Shown piece by piece: positions 36,546-49,676 of a stretch of DNA of 64,000 nt. The notes under the pieces were generated by a model. That model ran no database searches. It was not told where the DNA came from and saw only the letters and a list, made by a program, of their open reading frames with translations. Position 1 is the stretch's first letter, and every line of letters begins with the position of its first letter. The stretch is taken from NCBI RefSeq assembly GCF_947496075.1, contig NZ_CANMBJ010000002.1, positions 992,001 to 1,056,000 of the forward strand. Direction: 5' to 3'. The position numbers and the translations under genes were made by a program. The DNA is from an uncultured Tateyamaria sp. (lineage in GTDB: Bacteria > Pseudomonadota > Alphaproteobacteria > Rhodobacterales > Rhodobacteraceae).

Positions 36546-37685
36546 CTAACCCTGGTGGATCCACCCACCGCCAAAGATGCGACTGCTGTCCCGATCGTAG
36601 AACACACAGGCTTGCCCAGGGGACACACCCGCCTCGGCCGCAGCCAGTTCAACGGTGGCTTCGGTTGCGCTGATCGGCCGGATGATCGCGTCGGTCGGTG
36701 GTCGGGTTGATCGGACTTTGACGGCCACATGCCACTCGTCTTTGCTGTCGAATCGGGCGTCGCCTAGCCAATTCACTTCGCGCACGGGAATCGTGCGGGT
36801 GGCCAGCATCTCCTTGGGTCCAACGACAACCTGCCGGTTTTCGGCATCCAGCTTTACGACAAAAAGCGGATCCGCCAGGCCGCCGATTCCCAGACCGCGC
36901 CGTTGTCCAATCGTATAGTTGATCACCCCGTCATGGCTGCCCAACACCCGCCCGGTGTGATCGACAATGTCACCAGGGGCCGCAGCCTCGGGGCGCAGCT
37001 TGCGGATGACTGACGCATAGTCGCCATTGGGTACGAAGCAGATGTCCTGACTGTCAGGCTTGTCCGCCACGCCCAATCCGTACTTTGCAGCCAGCGCGCG
37101 CGTGTCGTCTTTGGAAGGCAGATGGCCCAATGGAAAACGCAGGTAGTCCAACTGCTCAGACGTGGTCGAAAACAGGAAATAACTCTGATCGCGTCCGGCA
37201 TCTGCTGCTGCATGCAGCTCAGCCCCGTGCGCGCCCAATTTACGTTGGATATAGTGACCGGTCGCCATGCAATCGGCCTCAAGATCCTTAGCTGTTTCAA
37301 GCAGATCCTTGAATTTCACCCGCTCATTGCAGCGGATGCATGGGACTGGCGTCGCGCCGCCCAGATAGCTGTCAGCAAACTCATCAATGACCGCGTCGCG
37401 GAACACGTTTTCGTAGTCGAGGACATAGTGGGGAAATCCCATCTCTTCGGCCACACGGCGCGCATCATGAATGTCGCGACCAGCACAGCACGCCCCCTTT
37501 TTGGCAAGCGCTGCGCCATGATCATAGAGTTGCAAAGTCACACCTACGACATCGTAGCCTTGGCTCTTCAGCTCTGCCGCCACAACAGAACTGTCCACGC
37601 CGCCGGACATGGCGACGACGACACGAGTGTCAGCCGGGTCTTTGGCAAAGCCCAGTGAGTTGAGCGGACCGTTTTGGTCAAGCAT
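36546..37685 (-). CDS. mnmA: tRNA-specific 2-thiouridylase
   Basis: A 379-residue enzyme thiolating U34 of Lys, Glu and Gln tRNAs. It has the PP-loop AMSGGVDSS, the catalytic cysteines in [11 protein letters not shown] and [10 protein letters not shown], the GHYIQRK tRNA contact and a C-terminal beta-barrel domain. The N-terminus has about 20 residues before the PP-loop. The start faces the sciP/ctrA region. Confidence 0.94.
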   Translation of the reverse strand: MLDQNGPLNSLGFAKDPADTRVVVAMSGGVDSSVVAAELKSQGYDVVGVTLQLYDHGAALAKKGACCAGRDIHDARRVAEEMGFPHYVLDYENVFRDAVIDEFADSYLGGATPVPCIRCNERVKFKDLLETAKDLEADCMATGHYIQRKLGAHGAELHAAADAGRDQSYFLFSTTSEQLDYLRFPLGHLPSKDDTRALAAKYGLGVADKPDSQDICFVPNGDYASVIRKLRPEAAAPGDIVDHTGRVLGSHDGVINYTIGQRRGLGIGGLADPLFVVKLDAENRQVVVGPKEMLATRTIPVREVNWLGDARFDSKDEWHVAVKVRSTRPPTDAIIRPISATEATVELAAAEAGVSPGQACVFYDRDSSRIFGGGWIHQG

Positions 37686-37748
37686 GGCAGATCTCCGAGG
37701 GGATTGGGCGCATATATATGAAAATCCGAAATAGTCTCAAGGCCCCGT

Positions 37749-37763
37749 TTAACGGCGCATTAA
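37749..37763. promoter_or_regulatory. Predicted CtrA box upstream of sciP
   Basis: TTAA-CGGCGCA-TTAA is an exact TTAA-N7-TTAA CtrA site 49 bases upstream of the sciP start. In Caulobacter sciP is a CtrA-activated gene that feeds back on CtrA, so this site makes biological sense. Confidence 0.7.
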
Positions 37764-37811
37764 ACGCATTCGCCCAAGCTCTGCGCAAACATGAATAGTG
37801 AGCGGTGTGTG

Positions 37812-38090
37812 ATGTATTTGAAGAAAGTGGATGGCCCACGTGCTGTAACCTTGCCGGATGGTTCCGTGCTGACGCAAGCGGACCTGCCTCCCGCCACGAC
37901 ACGGCGCTGGGTCGCGTCGCGCAAGGCCGCAGTGGTGCGCGGCGTGTTGTACGGTCTTCTCACGCAAGAGGCGGCACTTGAGCGCTATGGGTTGAGCGAA
38001 GAGGAATTTCACGAATGGGTTCGCGCCGTTTCGACGCACGGAGAGGAGGCTTTGAAGGCAACAGCACTACAAAAATATAGACAACTTTAG
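37812..38090 (+). CDS. sciP: CtrA inhibitor SciP (DUF1153)
   Basis: A 92-residue helix-turn-helix protein matching SciP: MYLKKVDGPRAVTLPDGSVLTQADLPPATTRRWVASRKAAVV, then GLSEEEFHEW and the C-terminal ALQKYRQL. SciP binds DNA and CtrA to block CtrA-activated transcription. The ATG at 37812 gives the family-typical start; an in-frame ATG at 37791 would add seven residues. It sits directly upstream of ctrA. Confidence 0.92.
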   Translation: MYLKKVDGPRAVTLPDGSVLTQADLPPATTRRWVASRKAAVVRGVLYGLLTQEAALERYGLSEEEFHEWVRAVSTHGEEALKATALQKYRQL

Positions 38091-38189
38091 GTTGTTAAGT
38101 TACGACTTCATCAAGGGTAACGTGTAGTTAACCTTTTCGGTTCACGTTTGCTTCAACACCTGAACGCCCTTTGTGTGGAGATCCGAAGA

Positions 38190-38909
38190 ATGCGCGTATT
38201 GCTTGTAGAAGACGACCCAACCACCTCGAAAAGCATCGAACTGATGCTGACCCATGCCAACCTGAACGTTTATGCGACGGATTTGGGTGAGGAAGGGATC
38301 GACCTGGCCAAGCTCTATGATTACGACTTGATCCTTCTCGATCTGGATTTGCCCGATATGAACGGGCACGAAGTGCTGCGCCAATTGCGTCTGGCCCGGG
38401 TTGAAACGCCGATCTTGATCCTGTCAGGCGCGGACGACACCGAAAACAAGATCAAGGGGTTCGGTTTTGGCGCCGACGACTACCTGACAAAACCATTCCA
38501 CCGCGAAGAACTGGTTGCACGTATCCACGCCATCATCCGCCGCTCGAAGGGGCATTCGCAATCCGTCATCAATACCGGCAATGTATCCGTCAACCTGGAT
38601 GCCAAGACAGTCAGTGTTGACAACAAAACGGTCCACCTGACCGGCAAAGAATATCAGATGCTTGAGCTTCTGAGCCTGCGGAAGGGCACGACACTGACGA
38701 AAGAGATGTTCTTGAACCATCTTTATGGCGGCATGGACGAGCCTGAGCTGAAAATCATCGACGTGTTCATCTGCAAGTTGCGCAAAAAGCTCAGCAATGC
38801 CACAGGCGGTCAGAACTACATCGAAACCGTTTGGGGTCGTGGATACGTGCTGCGCGATCCAGAGCCGGCAGAGATGGCAGACAATACACCGATGGCCGTG
38901 GGCGCCTAG
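38190..38909 (+). CDS. ctrA: Cell-cycle response regulator CtrA
   Basis: A 239-residue OmpR-type response regulator, the alphaproteobacterial master cell-cycle/motility regulator. The receiver domain has the acidic pocket in LLVEDD, the phospho-acceptor Asp in [10 protein letters not shown] and Lys in DDYLTKPF. The DNA-binding winged helix has [17 protein letters not shown] and [15 protein letters not shown] precedes ATG 38190. A strong terminator follows. Confidence 0.96.
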   Translation: MRVLLVEDDPTTSKSIELMLTHANLNVYATDLGEEGIDLAKLYDYDLILLDLDLPDMNGHEVLRQLRLARVETPILILSGADDTENKIKGFGFGADDYLTKPFHREELVARIHAIIRRSKGHSQSVINTGNVSVNLDAKTVSVDNKTVHLTGKEYQMLELLSLRKGTTLTKEMFLNHLYGGMDEPELKIIDVFICKLRKKLSNATGGQNYIETVWGRGYVLRDPEPAEMADNTPMAVGA

Positions 38910-38930
38910 AGGCCGCTACAACCCTCCGAA

Positions 38931-38970
38931 AAAGGGTCGCCGCACGGGGTAGTGCAGCGACCCTTTTTTT
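38931..38970 (+). terminator. Rho-independent terminator after ctrA
   Basis: AAAGGGTCGCCGCA and TGCAGCGACCCTTT form a stem with one mismatch around a short loop, followed by TTTTT. It ends the sciP-ctrA transcript before ligA. Confidence 0.85.
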
Positions 38971-39052
38971 GTTTCACCTTTCGACGTTCATCAATGACTG
39001 GACCACTTGCGCTTCGGCTTTTATCTCTTGGCGCGACAAGCGCAGGGGATGA

Positions 39053-43257
<4,205 letters not shown>

Positions 43258-43264
43258 GCGGTTT

Positions 43265-43299
43265 GTTCCGAAAAGTTCGCAAATGTTCTTAAAAAGTTC
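43265..43299. promoter_or_regulatory. Cluster of LexA-type GTTC half-sites
   Basis: Four GTTC half-sites occur at 43265, 43275, 43285 and 43296. The last pair is an exact GTTC-N7-GTTC (43285-43299), and the first three are spaced by six bases. The site starts seven bases after the recG stop and lies about 60 bases upstream of the 42-residue peptide gene. The half-sites sit on one face of the helix. Confidence 0.6.
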
Positions 43300-43357
43300 T
43301 TTACGCATGGTTAATAATATGAGAACAAAGAGGCAACTCGAAGATGGAGATGTCGAC

Positions 43358-43486
43358 ATGACCACGTTGCGCCAAATCAAGGATATCGCCTCCCGCGCCG
43401 AAGCCACCTTGCTTCAGGATGCTGCGGGCGCGGCTGCCCTGACGGTGATGTTGGTTGTTGCGCTGCACCTGCCGTCTTTGATTTGA
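43358..43486 (+). CDS. 42-residue single-pass membrane peptide
   Basis: A very small protein: polar N-terminal half (MTTLRQIKDIASRAEATLLQDA) and a hydrophobic C-terminal segment (AAALTVMLVVALHLPSLI) long enough to cross the membrane once. GGAG ten bases before the ATG supports translation. Similar short proteins exist in other roseobacters as I recall. Its predicted LexA control suggests an SOS-induced membrane peptide, as for SidA in Caulobacter or TisB in E. coli; no direct sequence match to either is claimed. Confidence 0.65.
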   Translation: MTTLRQIKDIASRAEATLLQDAAGAAALTVMLVVALHLPSLI

Positions 43487-43626
43487 GTTTCTGCCTGCGA
43501 TCTTGCTTGATCCCATACCGCGCCCGTCCCAGGTGCTGTCCCGCGTTTCACCAGCTCTGCCTGCTGTTTGAACGCCCCCGTTTGCCACGGGTCTTGGATC
43601 TGTCCCACGCAAGAGACGCTTTCCCT

Positions 43627-43663
43627 GCGCCGCCATCCGCCCGGATGTGCGGCGCTTTTTTTT
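43627..43663 (+). terminator. Rho-independent terminator after the small peptide gene
   Basis: GCGCCGC (43627-43633) pairs with GCGGCGC (43649-43655), with an inner CATCC/GGATG stem, followed by eight T residues. It implies that the small peptide gene is expressed on a short transcript of its own. Confidence 0.85.
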
Positions 43664-43721
43664 ATCTATTTAATGAGTTGTGGCGGTGCGATGGGTTGGA
43701 GGCCGACTGGTTAACGACTGC

Positions 43722-44174
43722 TCAGGCGCAATCGGATTGCAGTGCTTGTTCCATAGCTTTTGCCGTCGCCTCGATACTCAGCAAGATAGACGCATGTCGG
43801 TTCTTGTAGTCTCGGGCGGGTTCCAGAACTTCGAACCCATCAAAGGGGGCTTCCGGAACAGGACCACCAGATTTCAGCATGGCGCGCAGCGCATCGCGGG
43901 CCGTTTGCACTTCGTCGAGTGTGCGCCCGATGACGGCACCGCCCGTGACAGCCGCTGCAGCCTGACCAAGAGCGCATGCTTTGACATCTTGACCGAAGCC
44001 AACAATGCGCCCGTCTTCCACTTGCACATCAATTGTCACGGTTGATCCACAAAGGGGCGAGCGCTTCTTAACCGTGGCGTGAGGGTCAGCCAGCCGTGCG
44101 TGATGCGGAATATCAGCGGCGAGGCCCAGGATGCGGCTGGAATAAAGCTTGATCAGGTCGGTATCGGCGGGCAT
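43722..44174 (-). CDS. Iron-sulfur cluster assembly scaffold protein (NifU/IscU-like)
   Basis: A 150-residue IscU/SufU-fold scaffold. The cluster-ligand Cys residues lie in SPLCGSTVTIDVQVEDGRI and KACALGQAAAAV. The third canonical Cys near the C-terminus is not at an obvious position, so whether it assembles clusters is uncertain. The start at 44174 leaves an ordinary family N-terminus (MPADTDLIKLYSSRIL). It is divergent from hisI. Confidence 0.8.
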   Translation of the reverse strand: MPADTDLIKLYSSRILGLAADIPHHARLADPHATVKKRSPLCGSTVTIDVQVEDGRIVGFGQDVKACALGQAAAAVTGGAVIGRTLDEVQTARDALRAMLKSGGPVPEAPFDGFEVLEPARDYKNRHASILLSIEATAKAMEQALQSDCA

Positions 44175-44249
44175 GGCCCCTCCGCTCTGGTGTCGTGTGG
44201 CGTTTCCCCCTACATAGTCGGCTCGGACACAGATGCAAAAGGTTTTGCC

Positions 44250-44612
44250 ATGTCGGATTTCGATCCCAACAGCCTGAAATTCAACGACCAGGGATTGATC
44301 CCGGCCATTGCGCAGGATGCGGACAGCCATGAGGTGCTGATGATGGCATGGATGAATGCCGAGGCGGTTTCCCGCACCTTGGAGACCGCGCGTGTCACGT
44401 ATTGGTCACGTTCGCGGCAAGCGTTTTGGGTCAAGGGGGAGACCTCAGGCAATGTGCAAGAGCTTGTGTCGCTGCGTGTGGATTGCGACCGGGATTGCCT
44501 GCTGATGCTAGTGAAGCAATCAGGACCTGCGTGCCACACCGGGCGCCGGACATGTTTTTATACGGATGTGACGGATGGGTCCGAGATCGAGCTGATGGCA
44601 CCGATGGAGTGA
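44250..44612 (+). CDS. hisI: Phosphoribosyl-AMP cyclohydrolase
   Basis: A 120-residue histidine-biosynthesis enzyme opening the adenine ring of phosphoribosyl-AMP. The metal and zinc motifs are visible: WSRSRQAFWVKGETSGN, VDCDRDCLLM and GPACHTGRRTCFY. It is the stand-alone HisI form without HisE. Start ATG 44250 chosen for family length. Confidence 0.93.
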   Translation: MSDFDPNSLKFNDQGLIPAIAQDADSHEVLMMAWMNAEAVSRTLETARVTYWSRSRQAFWVKGETSGNVQELVSLRVDCDRDCLLMLVKQSGPACHTGRRTCFYTDVTDGSEIELMAPME

Positions 44613-44619
44613 CACGGCT

Positions 44620-45477
44620 TTACGGTGCAGGCGGCAGACCGACCATCTGCCTGATGTCGTTCGGTGTGGCACCTTCGGCCCTGTATTTCGAGATCGCGCG
44701 CGCATCGTCGCGCTTTGCCAGCCGTTTGCCTGCATCGTCCCGGATCAGGCGGTGATGTTGGTAGATTGGGGTAGGCAGGTCTAGCAAGTGTTGCAGGACG
44801 ACATGAATGCCAGTTGCTTCTGCCAAATCAGCGCCGCGTATGATGTGGGTCACTCCTTGGGCCGCATCATCAACCACAACGGACAAATGGTAAGACGTAC
44901 CCATGTCCCGGCGCGCCAAAACAATATCCCCGATCGTCTGCATCGGATTGGTGACTTGGATTTGCCCCGCATTCTTACCCGTTTCTGAATAGGTGAGCGG
45001 AGTTTCGATCTGGGCAATCGCGGCCGATAGATCGAGCCGCAAGGCCACTGTTTCGGGGCGCGGACCGATGCGCGGATGCGTGTGACGGCAGGTGCCGGGA
45101 TAGATGAGACCATCGGGACCGTGCGTCGGGGTGCCTTCTTGTGGTGCCTGTGCCGCATCAAGAATATCCCGCCGTTTACAGTCGCATTGATAAAGCAATC
45201 CCTTGTTCCAGAGGACATCAAGTGCATGGGAATAGGCTGCCGTGTTCTCTGACTGGCGTATCACCGGCCCATCCCACGTCACGCCCAACCATCGCAGGTC
45301 GTCATAGATCTGGTTTTCCCAGTGGGTCCGCGCGCGTGATTTATCAATATCCTCAATCCGCAGCAGGAAATCGCCACTTTCAGCCCGTGCCATGTCGTGC
45401 GCCAGCATAGCAGAATACGCGTGACCCAGATGCAGTGGGCCCGTCGGTGAAGGTGCAAAGCGGGTAACGAAAGTCAC
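44620..45477 (-). CDS. gluQRS: Glutamyl-Q tRNA(Asp) synthetase
   Basis: A 285-residue truncated GluRS paralogue that adds glutamate to queuosine-34 of tRNA-Asp. It has the HIGH motif in SPTGPLHLGHAYSA, a KMSKS-equivalent KRLAKRDDARAI, and zinc-ligand cysteines in YQCDCKRRDI and PGTCRHTH. The anticodon-binding domain of full GluRS is absent. Its start overlaps the next methyltransferase gene stop (ATGA). Confidence 0.92.
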   Translation of the reverse strand: MTFVTRFAPSPTGPLHLGHAYSAMLAHDMARAESGDFLLRIEDIDKSRARTHWENQIYDDLRWLGVTWDGPVIRQSENTAAYSHALDVLWNKGLLYQCDCKRRDILDAAQAPQEGTPTHGPDGLIYPGTCRHTHPRIGPRPETVALRLDLSAAIAQIETPLTYSETGKNAGQIQVTNPMQTIGDIVLARRDMGTSYHLSVVVDDAAQGVTHIIRGADLAEATGIHVVLQHLLDLPTPIYQHHRLIRDDAGKRLAKRDDARAISKYRAEGATPNDIRQMVGLPPAP

Positions 45478-46079
45478 GCTTTTTCAAGCACGTAAACATT
45501 GGACTTCAAGTCAATGCCGGGCAGGTGATCGCCGTCCTCTTTGAAAAGCAGGCGGCCAGCGCCGCAATCGGTCCACGCGGCCACGCCGCGCTCGTTTGCC
45601 GGATCTTCAAGCGCGTGATCGTTGAAAGAGAACACCAGTTTACCGCCTTTGGGTAGCGCCCGCATCAGCGTATGAAGTACGTCGATGGGCGCGGCCCCTG
45701 CGCCAATGACGCCGATCGCGGCCATAGTCGTGTAGCTGTTTCTTGGCAACGCTCCGCCTGCTTCGATCTGATCGAGGTGCCGATACACGCCCTTGGCGCG
45801 TGCGCCTTCGAGCATCTCGGCAGACAGGTCGACGCCGTCGATGGCCTCGAACCCAGCCAACTTCAACGCCAGGCCTGACAGACCTGTCCCACAGCCGAAG
45901 TCGAGGATCGGGGCGGAGAGGTCGGCCACATACTTCCGCAATGCTTCGGCGCAACGGCCTGGTGTGGCATATCCGTTTTCGGCCACTTCCGCTTCGTAGC
46001 TGGCGGCCCAATCGTCATAAAGCGCGCGGGTCGAAGTCGCGTCGCGTGCCTGATAGGCCTTGTCCAAAAATCCAGTCAT
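45474..46079 (-). CDS. Class I SAM-dependent methyltransferase
   Basis: A 201-residue methyltransferase with motif I ILDFGCGTGLSGLAL and a following acidic VDLSAEML. It is short and has no extra domain. The start is placed at ATG 46079; the longer in-frame start would add 43 basic residues. It lies between trmFO and gluQRS on the same strand and overlaps the latter by ATGA, hinting at a tRNA-linked role, though this is inference. Confidence 0.8.
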   Translation of the reverse strand: MTGFLDKAYQARDATSTRALYDDWAASYEAEVAENGYATPGRCAEALRKYVADLSAPILDFGCGTGLSGLALKLAGFEAIDGVDLSAEMLEGARAKGVYRHLDQIEAGGALPRNSYTTMAAIGVIGAGAAPIDVLHTLMRALPKGGKLVFSFNDHALEDPANERGVAAWTDCGAGRLLFKEDGDHLPGIDLKSNVYVLEKA

Positions 46080-46119
46080 GCCAACAGAGTAAAGGCCTGA
46101 TGCCGTATCAGTCCAGTAT

Positions 46120-47472
46120 TTAGGCGGCTGCGGCCTGCGGGGCGAGCCAAGCCTGCCAATCCGCCTTGGCCCGATCGGTGTAGGCCTTGTAGCGGTCCTT
46201 GCGCCCACGCCGGCCGCCTCGCAATCCCTCGACCGGAGGAAAAAGACCGAAGTTGACGTTCATCGGCTGGAATGTCTTGGCGTCGGCCCCACCGGTGATG
46301 TGGGTGATCAGGGCACCCATGGCCGTTGTGGCCGGGGGCATGTCCAACGAACCGCCAAGGATCTCGGTAGCTGCCGCGCGTCCTGCCAGCAGGCCCATTG
46401 CCGAGGATTCAACATATCCTTCGACACCGGTGATTTGTCCCGCAAAGCGGATATTGGGGCGCGACCTCAGGCGCATATCTGCGGTCAACAGTGTGGGGGA
46501 GTTTAGGAACGTGTTGCGGTGAATGCCCCCAAGACGCGCAAAACGAGCATTCTCAAGTCCAGGAATGCATTTGAAAACATCGGCCTGCGCGCCATACCTC
46601 ATCTTTGTCTGGAAGCCGACGATATTGTAAAGCGTGCCCAGTTTGTTGTCGCGCCGCAGCTGCACGACTGCGTGCGCCTTGACATCTGGCTGGTGCGGGT
46701 TCGTGAGGCCCACGGGCTTCATCGGCCCATGGCGCAGCGTTTCGCGACCGCGTTCTGCCATCACTTCGATGGGCAGGCAGCCGTCGAAGTATCCCGCTGT
46801 CTCGCCTTCGTGGAACTCCGTCTTGTCGGCAGCCAGCAGTGCGTCGATGAAGTCTTCGTACTGCTGCTTGTCCATGGGGCAGTTGAGGTAGGCGGTACGC
46901 TCTTCCTCGGTCTCGCCCTTATCATAGCGCGATTGCATCCACGCTTGGTCCATATCGATGGAGTCGAAATAGACGATCGGCGCGATTGCGTCGAAAAATG
47001 CCAGCGCTGCGGCGCCCGTTTCATTCGAAATCGCTTGCCCCAAAGCTGTGGAAGTCAACGGGCCAGTGGCGATGATCCAGTGACCATCATCGGGCAGGGC
47101 GGCGATCTCTCCGTATTCGACAGAGATTTTGGGATGCGCCATCAGCGTGTCGGTCACCGATTGCGCAAAGGGGTCGCGGTCAACAGCCAGTGCGCCACCT
47201 GCAGGCAAGCGATGCTTGTCAGCGGTTTGCATGATCAGCCCGTTCGCTGCGCGCATTTCCCAGTGCAGTAACCCAACGGCATTCTGCTCGCTGTCGTCCG
47301 AGCGGAATGAGTTAGAGCAGACCATCTCGCCCAAAAGGCCGGTTTGGTGCGCGAAGGTGCCAACTTTGGGACGCATTTCGTGGATCACGACTTGAACGCC
47401 CATGTTTGCCGCCTGCCAAGCAGCCTCGGACCCGGCCATGCCGCCGCCCACGATATGAAGGATCTGTGTCAT
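46120..47472 (-). CDS. trmFO: Methylenetetrahydrofolate-tRNA-(uracil-5-)-methyltransferase TrmFO
   Basis: A 450-residue FAD- and folate-dependent enzyme making m5U54 in tRNA. It shows the dinucleotide loop [14 protein letters not shown], the catalytic-Cys region [11 protein letters not shown], and the C-terminal [12 protein letters not shown] with a [12 protein letters not shown] helix. ATG 47472 is chosen over 47490. This is a folate-type enzyme, distinct from SAM-dependent TrmA. Confidence 0.94.
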   Translation of the reverse strand: MTQILHIVGGGMAGSEAAWQAANMGVQVVIHEMRPKVGTFAHQTGLLGEMVCSNSFRSDDSEQNAVGLLHWEMRAANGLIMQTADKHRLPAGGALAVDRDPFAQSVTDTLMAHPKISVEYGEIAALPDDGHWIIATGPLTSTALGQAISNETGAAALAFFDAIAPIVYFDSIDMDQAWMQSRYDKGETEEERTAYLNCPMDKQQYEDFIDALLAADKTEFHEGETAGYFDGCLPIEVMAERGRETLRHGPMKPVGLTNPHQPDVKAHAVVQLRRDNKLGTLYNIVGFQTKMRYGAQADVFKCIPGLENARFARLGGIHRNTFLNSPTLLTADMRLRSRPNIRFAGQITGVEGYVESSAMGLLAGRAAATEILGGSLDMPPATTAMGALITHITGGADAKTFQPMNVNFGLFPPVEGLRGGRRGRKDRYKAYTDRAKADWQAWLAPQAAAA

Positions 47473-47600
47473 GGCGCGGATGTAGGGCATGCGCGTCGGT
47501 CGCGCAATCCATGCCCAGTCCGCTTTGGCAATTGATAAGGATCAATGTGGCCTTGCTCGGCGGCCTCTATGCAGGGTGCACAATTGTACAGGACAGGACT

Positions 47601-47753
47601 ATGACACTACTCAGACTCGCTTTCGTGGTTTCAGCACTCTTCGCCTTGCAGGCGTGCGAGGAACCGGACCGTTATCCGATCAGCGGAGAGCCATGCAGCC
47701 CCGAGGACCCGGTGATTGTTGCGCCTCCTGGTGATTGCGGGCCGGTTACATAG
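47601..47753 (+). CDS. 50-residue predicted lipoprotein
   Basis: A small protein with a signal sequence ending in the lipobox LQAC (Cys near residue 20), followed by a 30-residue Pro/Asp-rich mature part with two more Cys. It is divergent from trmFO. The function is unknown. Confidence 0.6.
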   Translation: MTLLRLAFVVSALFALQACEEPDRYPISGEPCSPEDPVIVAPPGDCGPVT

Positions 47754-47801
47754 GTAACGCACCCGTTGGCGGGCCCAGAAATTGTTCGATTTTGAAGGGA
47801 G

Positions 47802-47884
47802 ATTTTTGGGGTCGCCGCTGCGGGGATGGTCGGTCAGAGAGAGGCTGACCTGGAGGGACCTTCCGCACTCGGCGACCCAAAAAT
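47802..47884. ncRNA. Structured intergenic element, possible small RNA
   Basis: Outer arms ATTTTTGGGGTCGCCG (47802-47817) and CGGCGACCCAAAAAT (47870-47884) pair over 15 base pairs with one bulge. Inside are TGCGG/CCGCA and GGTCAG/CTGACC stems. It lies between two convergent genes. The form is that of a branched or double-hairpin RNA, but I do not recognise it as SRP, 6S, tmRNA or RNase P RNA. It may instead be a repeat element or paired terminator. Strand is undetermined. Confidence 0.45.
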
Positions 47885-48016
47885 GTCATTGGTTTGTTAA
47901 CCGTGTCCAATTTGTGCCTCATTTGTGCCCAAATTGCTAGTGGTATATCGGAAATAGTCGGTCCACGATTTGGAAACAACCAAAACTCTTACGGGATTTT
48001 ATCCGCTTTTGCCGGG

Positions 48017-48802
48017 TTATTGTGACCAGTTTGGTGGGCGTTTTTCGATAAACGCGTCAATACCCTCGACCGTATCCGGATTCATCATATTCGCGACCAT
48101 AACCTCTCCTGTATAAGTGTAGGCTTGGGCGATGGGCATCTGAAGCTGTTCATAGAATGCCTGCTTGCCGATCTTGACCGCGCTGCCCAGCTTGTCAGCG
48201 ATCCGGTTGGCAAGGTCGCGGGCCGTTGCATCCAACTCTTCCATCGGCACGGCATGGTTAACAAGGCCCAGCTCAACCGCACGTGCTGCCTCGATAAACT
48301 CGCCCGTGGTCAACATTTCAAAGGCCTGTTTGCGTGGGATATTGCGGCTCAGCGCCACCATCGGCGTTGAGCAGAACAGGCCGATGTTTACACCATTGAC
48401 CCCAAACCGTGTCCCATGTGCCGCGACAGCAAGGTCGCAGGTTGCTACCAGTTGGCACCCCGCGGCCGTCGCGATGCCGTGCACTTGTGCAATGACGGGT
48501 TGGGGCAGGGACTGAATGCGCGCCATCATTGCGGCGCAACGGTCGAACAAATCTTTGAAATACTCTGTTCCGCCATCGGCTGATTGTCGTCCTGCCGTCA
48601 TCTGTTTCAGGTCATGGCCCGCGCAAAAAGCCTTGCCCGCACCCGACAGCACCACGGCGCGCACAGAACTGTCATTCGCAACATCATCCAAAGCACCATG
48701 CAATTCCGCGATCATTTCATCCGAGAGCGCATTCAGGCGATCAGGTGCGTTCATGCGCAGATGAGCAACTGCCCCTGTGACCTCACGTTCCAGAATTGTC
48801 AT
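48017..48802 (-). CDS. Enoyl-CoA hydratase/isomerase family protein
   Basis: A 261-residue crotonase-fold protein. The oxyanion-hole residues are visible in SGAGKAFCAGHDLKQM and HGIATAAGCQLVATCDLAVAA. GGAGGG before ATG 48802 fixes the start over 48817. The catalytic glutamates of classical crotonase are not evident in the usual second position, so it may resemble the ECHDC3-like branch and have a non-classical activity. Confidence 0.85.
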   Translation of the reverse strand: MTILEREVTGAVAHLRMNAPDRLNALSDEMIAELHGALDDVANDSSVRAVVLSGAGKAFCAGHDLKQMTAGRQSADGGTEYFKDLFDRCAAMMARIQSLPQPVIAQVHGIATAAGCQLVATCDLAVAAHGTRFGVNGVNIGLFCSTPMVALSRNIPRKQAFEMLTTGEFIEAARAVELGLVNHAVPMEELDATARDLANRIADKLGSAVKIGKQAFYEQLQMPIAQAYTYTGEVMVANMMNPDTVEGIDAFIEKRPPNWSQ

Positions 48803-48859
48803 CTTGCCCTCCAACATATTTGCGGCTCACCCTAGGGCAGGGACAAGGGAAGGAAAAGC

Positions 48860-49297
48860 ATGGCTGTTGTAATGACCGCGCCCGAGATGAACGCATTTCT
48901 ACAAAAGGTGTTCTTGGAAGTTGCGGGTGAGTTCCATGTCGAGGAGGTGACAGAAGAGGGGGTCGTTCTGCGTCTACTGGTACAGGATCGGCATTTGCGC
49001 CCAGGGGGTACGGTTTCAGGGCCTGCGATGTTCGGGTTGGCGGACGTGACGGCCTACATGGTGACTTTGGCCCATATTGGGCCGCGAGCGCTGGCTGTGA
49101 CGACAAACTGTTCCATCGACTTCATGCGTAAACCGAAGGCAGGGGTTGATCTGATCGCGCATGGTCGTTTGTTGAAGCTGGGCAAGCAATTGTCGGTGAC
49201 GGATGCCTTGTTGTTCTCGGAGGGTGATGACAAGCCTGTGGCGCGGGCCAGTCTGACCTACGCCATTCCACCCCAAGGCGTTGATCTGCAGAAATAA
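48860..49297 (+). CDS. PaaI family acyl-CoA thioesterase
   Basis: A 145-residue hotdog-fold protein. The catalytic helix region GGTVSGPAMFGLADVTAYMV and the strand RALAVTTNCSIDFMRKP fit PaaI-type thioesterases. The gene is divergent from the enoyl-CoA hydratase, pointing to acyl-CoA metabolism; GGGAAGGA precedes the ATG. Confidence 0.85.
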   Translation: MAVVMTAPEMNAFLQKVFLEVAGEFHVEEVTEEGVVLRLLVQDRHLRPGGTVSGPAMFGLADVTAYMVTLAHIGPRALAVTTNCSIDFMRKPKAGVDLIAHGRLLKLGKQLSVTDALLFSEGDDKPVARASLTYAIPPQGVDLQK

Positions 49298-49300
49298 AAA

Positions 49301-49323
49301 ACGGCCGGGTCAAGCCCGGCCGT
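49301..49323 (-). terminator. Terminator downstream of DUF1127 gene
   Basis: ACGGCCGGG (49301-49309) and CCCGGCCGT (49315-49323) form a perfect stem around TCAAG. On the minus strand it is followed by a run of T, so it ends the DUF1127 transcript; it may also stop the thioesterase message from the other side. Confidence 0.8.
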
Positions 49324-49355
49324 AAGGAAGAGGTCTGGCAGGTGCCACGGGGATG

Positions 49356-49589
49356 TCACGCCCGCCAGAACACGCGCCAGGCTTCGTATTCAGCCTCGGC
49401 GGGTGTCAGTCCCACGTCGCGCAGCAAGTGCGGATCCAACTGGCGCAAGGCCAGGCGACTGCGACGACGTTCGGCCCATTTCGACAGCATCACCGCAATG
49501 CGCAGCGCGACAACCGAGGTTGCCGGAATGCGGTTCTGCGCAGTCAGGTAAGCCAGGTGCGAGGCGGGCGTTTGCATGTAATGTGTCAT
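49356..49589 (-). CDS. DUF1127 domain-containing small protein
   Basis: A 77-residue protein. Its C-terminal 45 residues carry the DUF1127 pattern, with basic helix SKWAERRRSRLALRQLDPHLLRDVGLTPAEAEYEAWRVFW. DUF1127 proteins in Alphaproteobacteria are linked to phosphate, RNA turnover and stress adaptation. It is divergent from the MocR gene and shares its operator region. Confidence 0.88.
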   Translation of the reverse strand: MTHYMQTPASHLAYLTAQNRIPATSVVALRIAVMLSKWAERRRSRLALRQLDPHLLRDVGLTPAEAEYEAWRVFWRA

Positions 49590-49602
49590 GGGAAACTCCT
49601 AA

Positions 49603-49618
49603 ATTGTATTGACACAAT
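49603..49618. promoter_or_regulatory. Predicted MocR operator 1
   Basis: ATTGT-ATTGAC-ACAAT is an inverted repeat about 14 bases upstream of the DUF1127 start. A lone TACAAT half-site follows at 49645-49650. Together with the site at 49677-49693 it suggests that the MocR protein controls both divergent genes. Confidence 0.55.
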
Positions 49619-49676
49619 GTGGCGATATTGCCATGAATATGTGATACAATGCGAAATCAGATAACGCTACGGAAAC

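Noticed and set aside
43487..43626. Second small gene between the 42-residue peptide and its terminator
   Set aside because: No start with a good ribosome site and no sensible protein is present; it is treated as 3' untranslated sequence.
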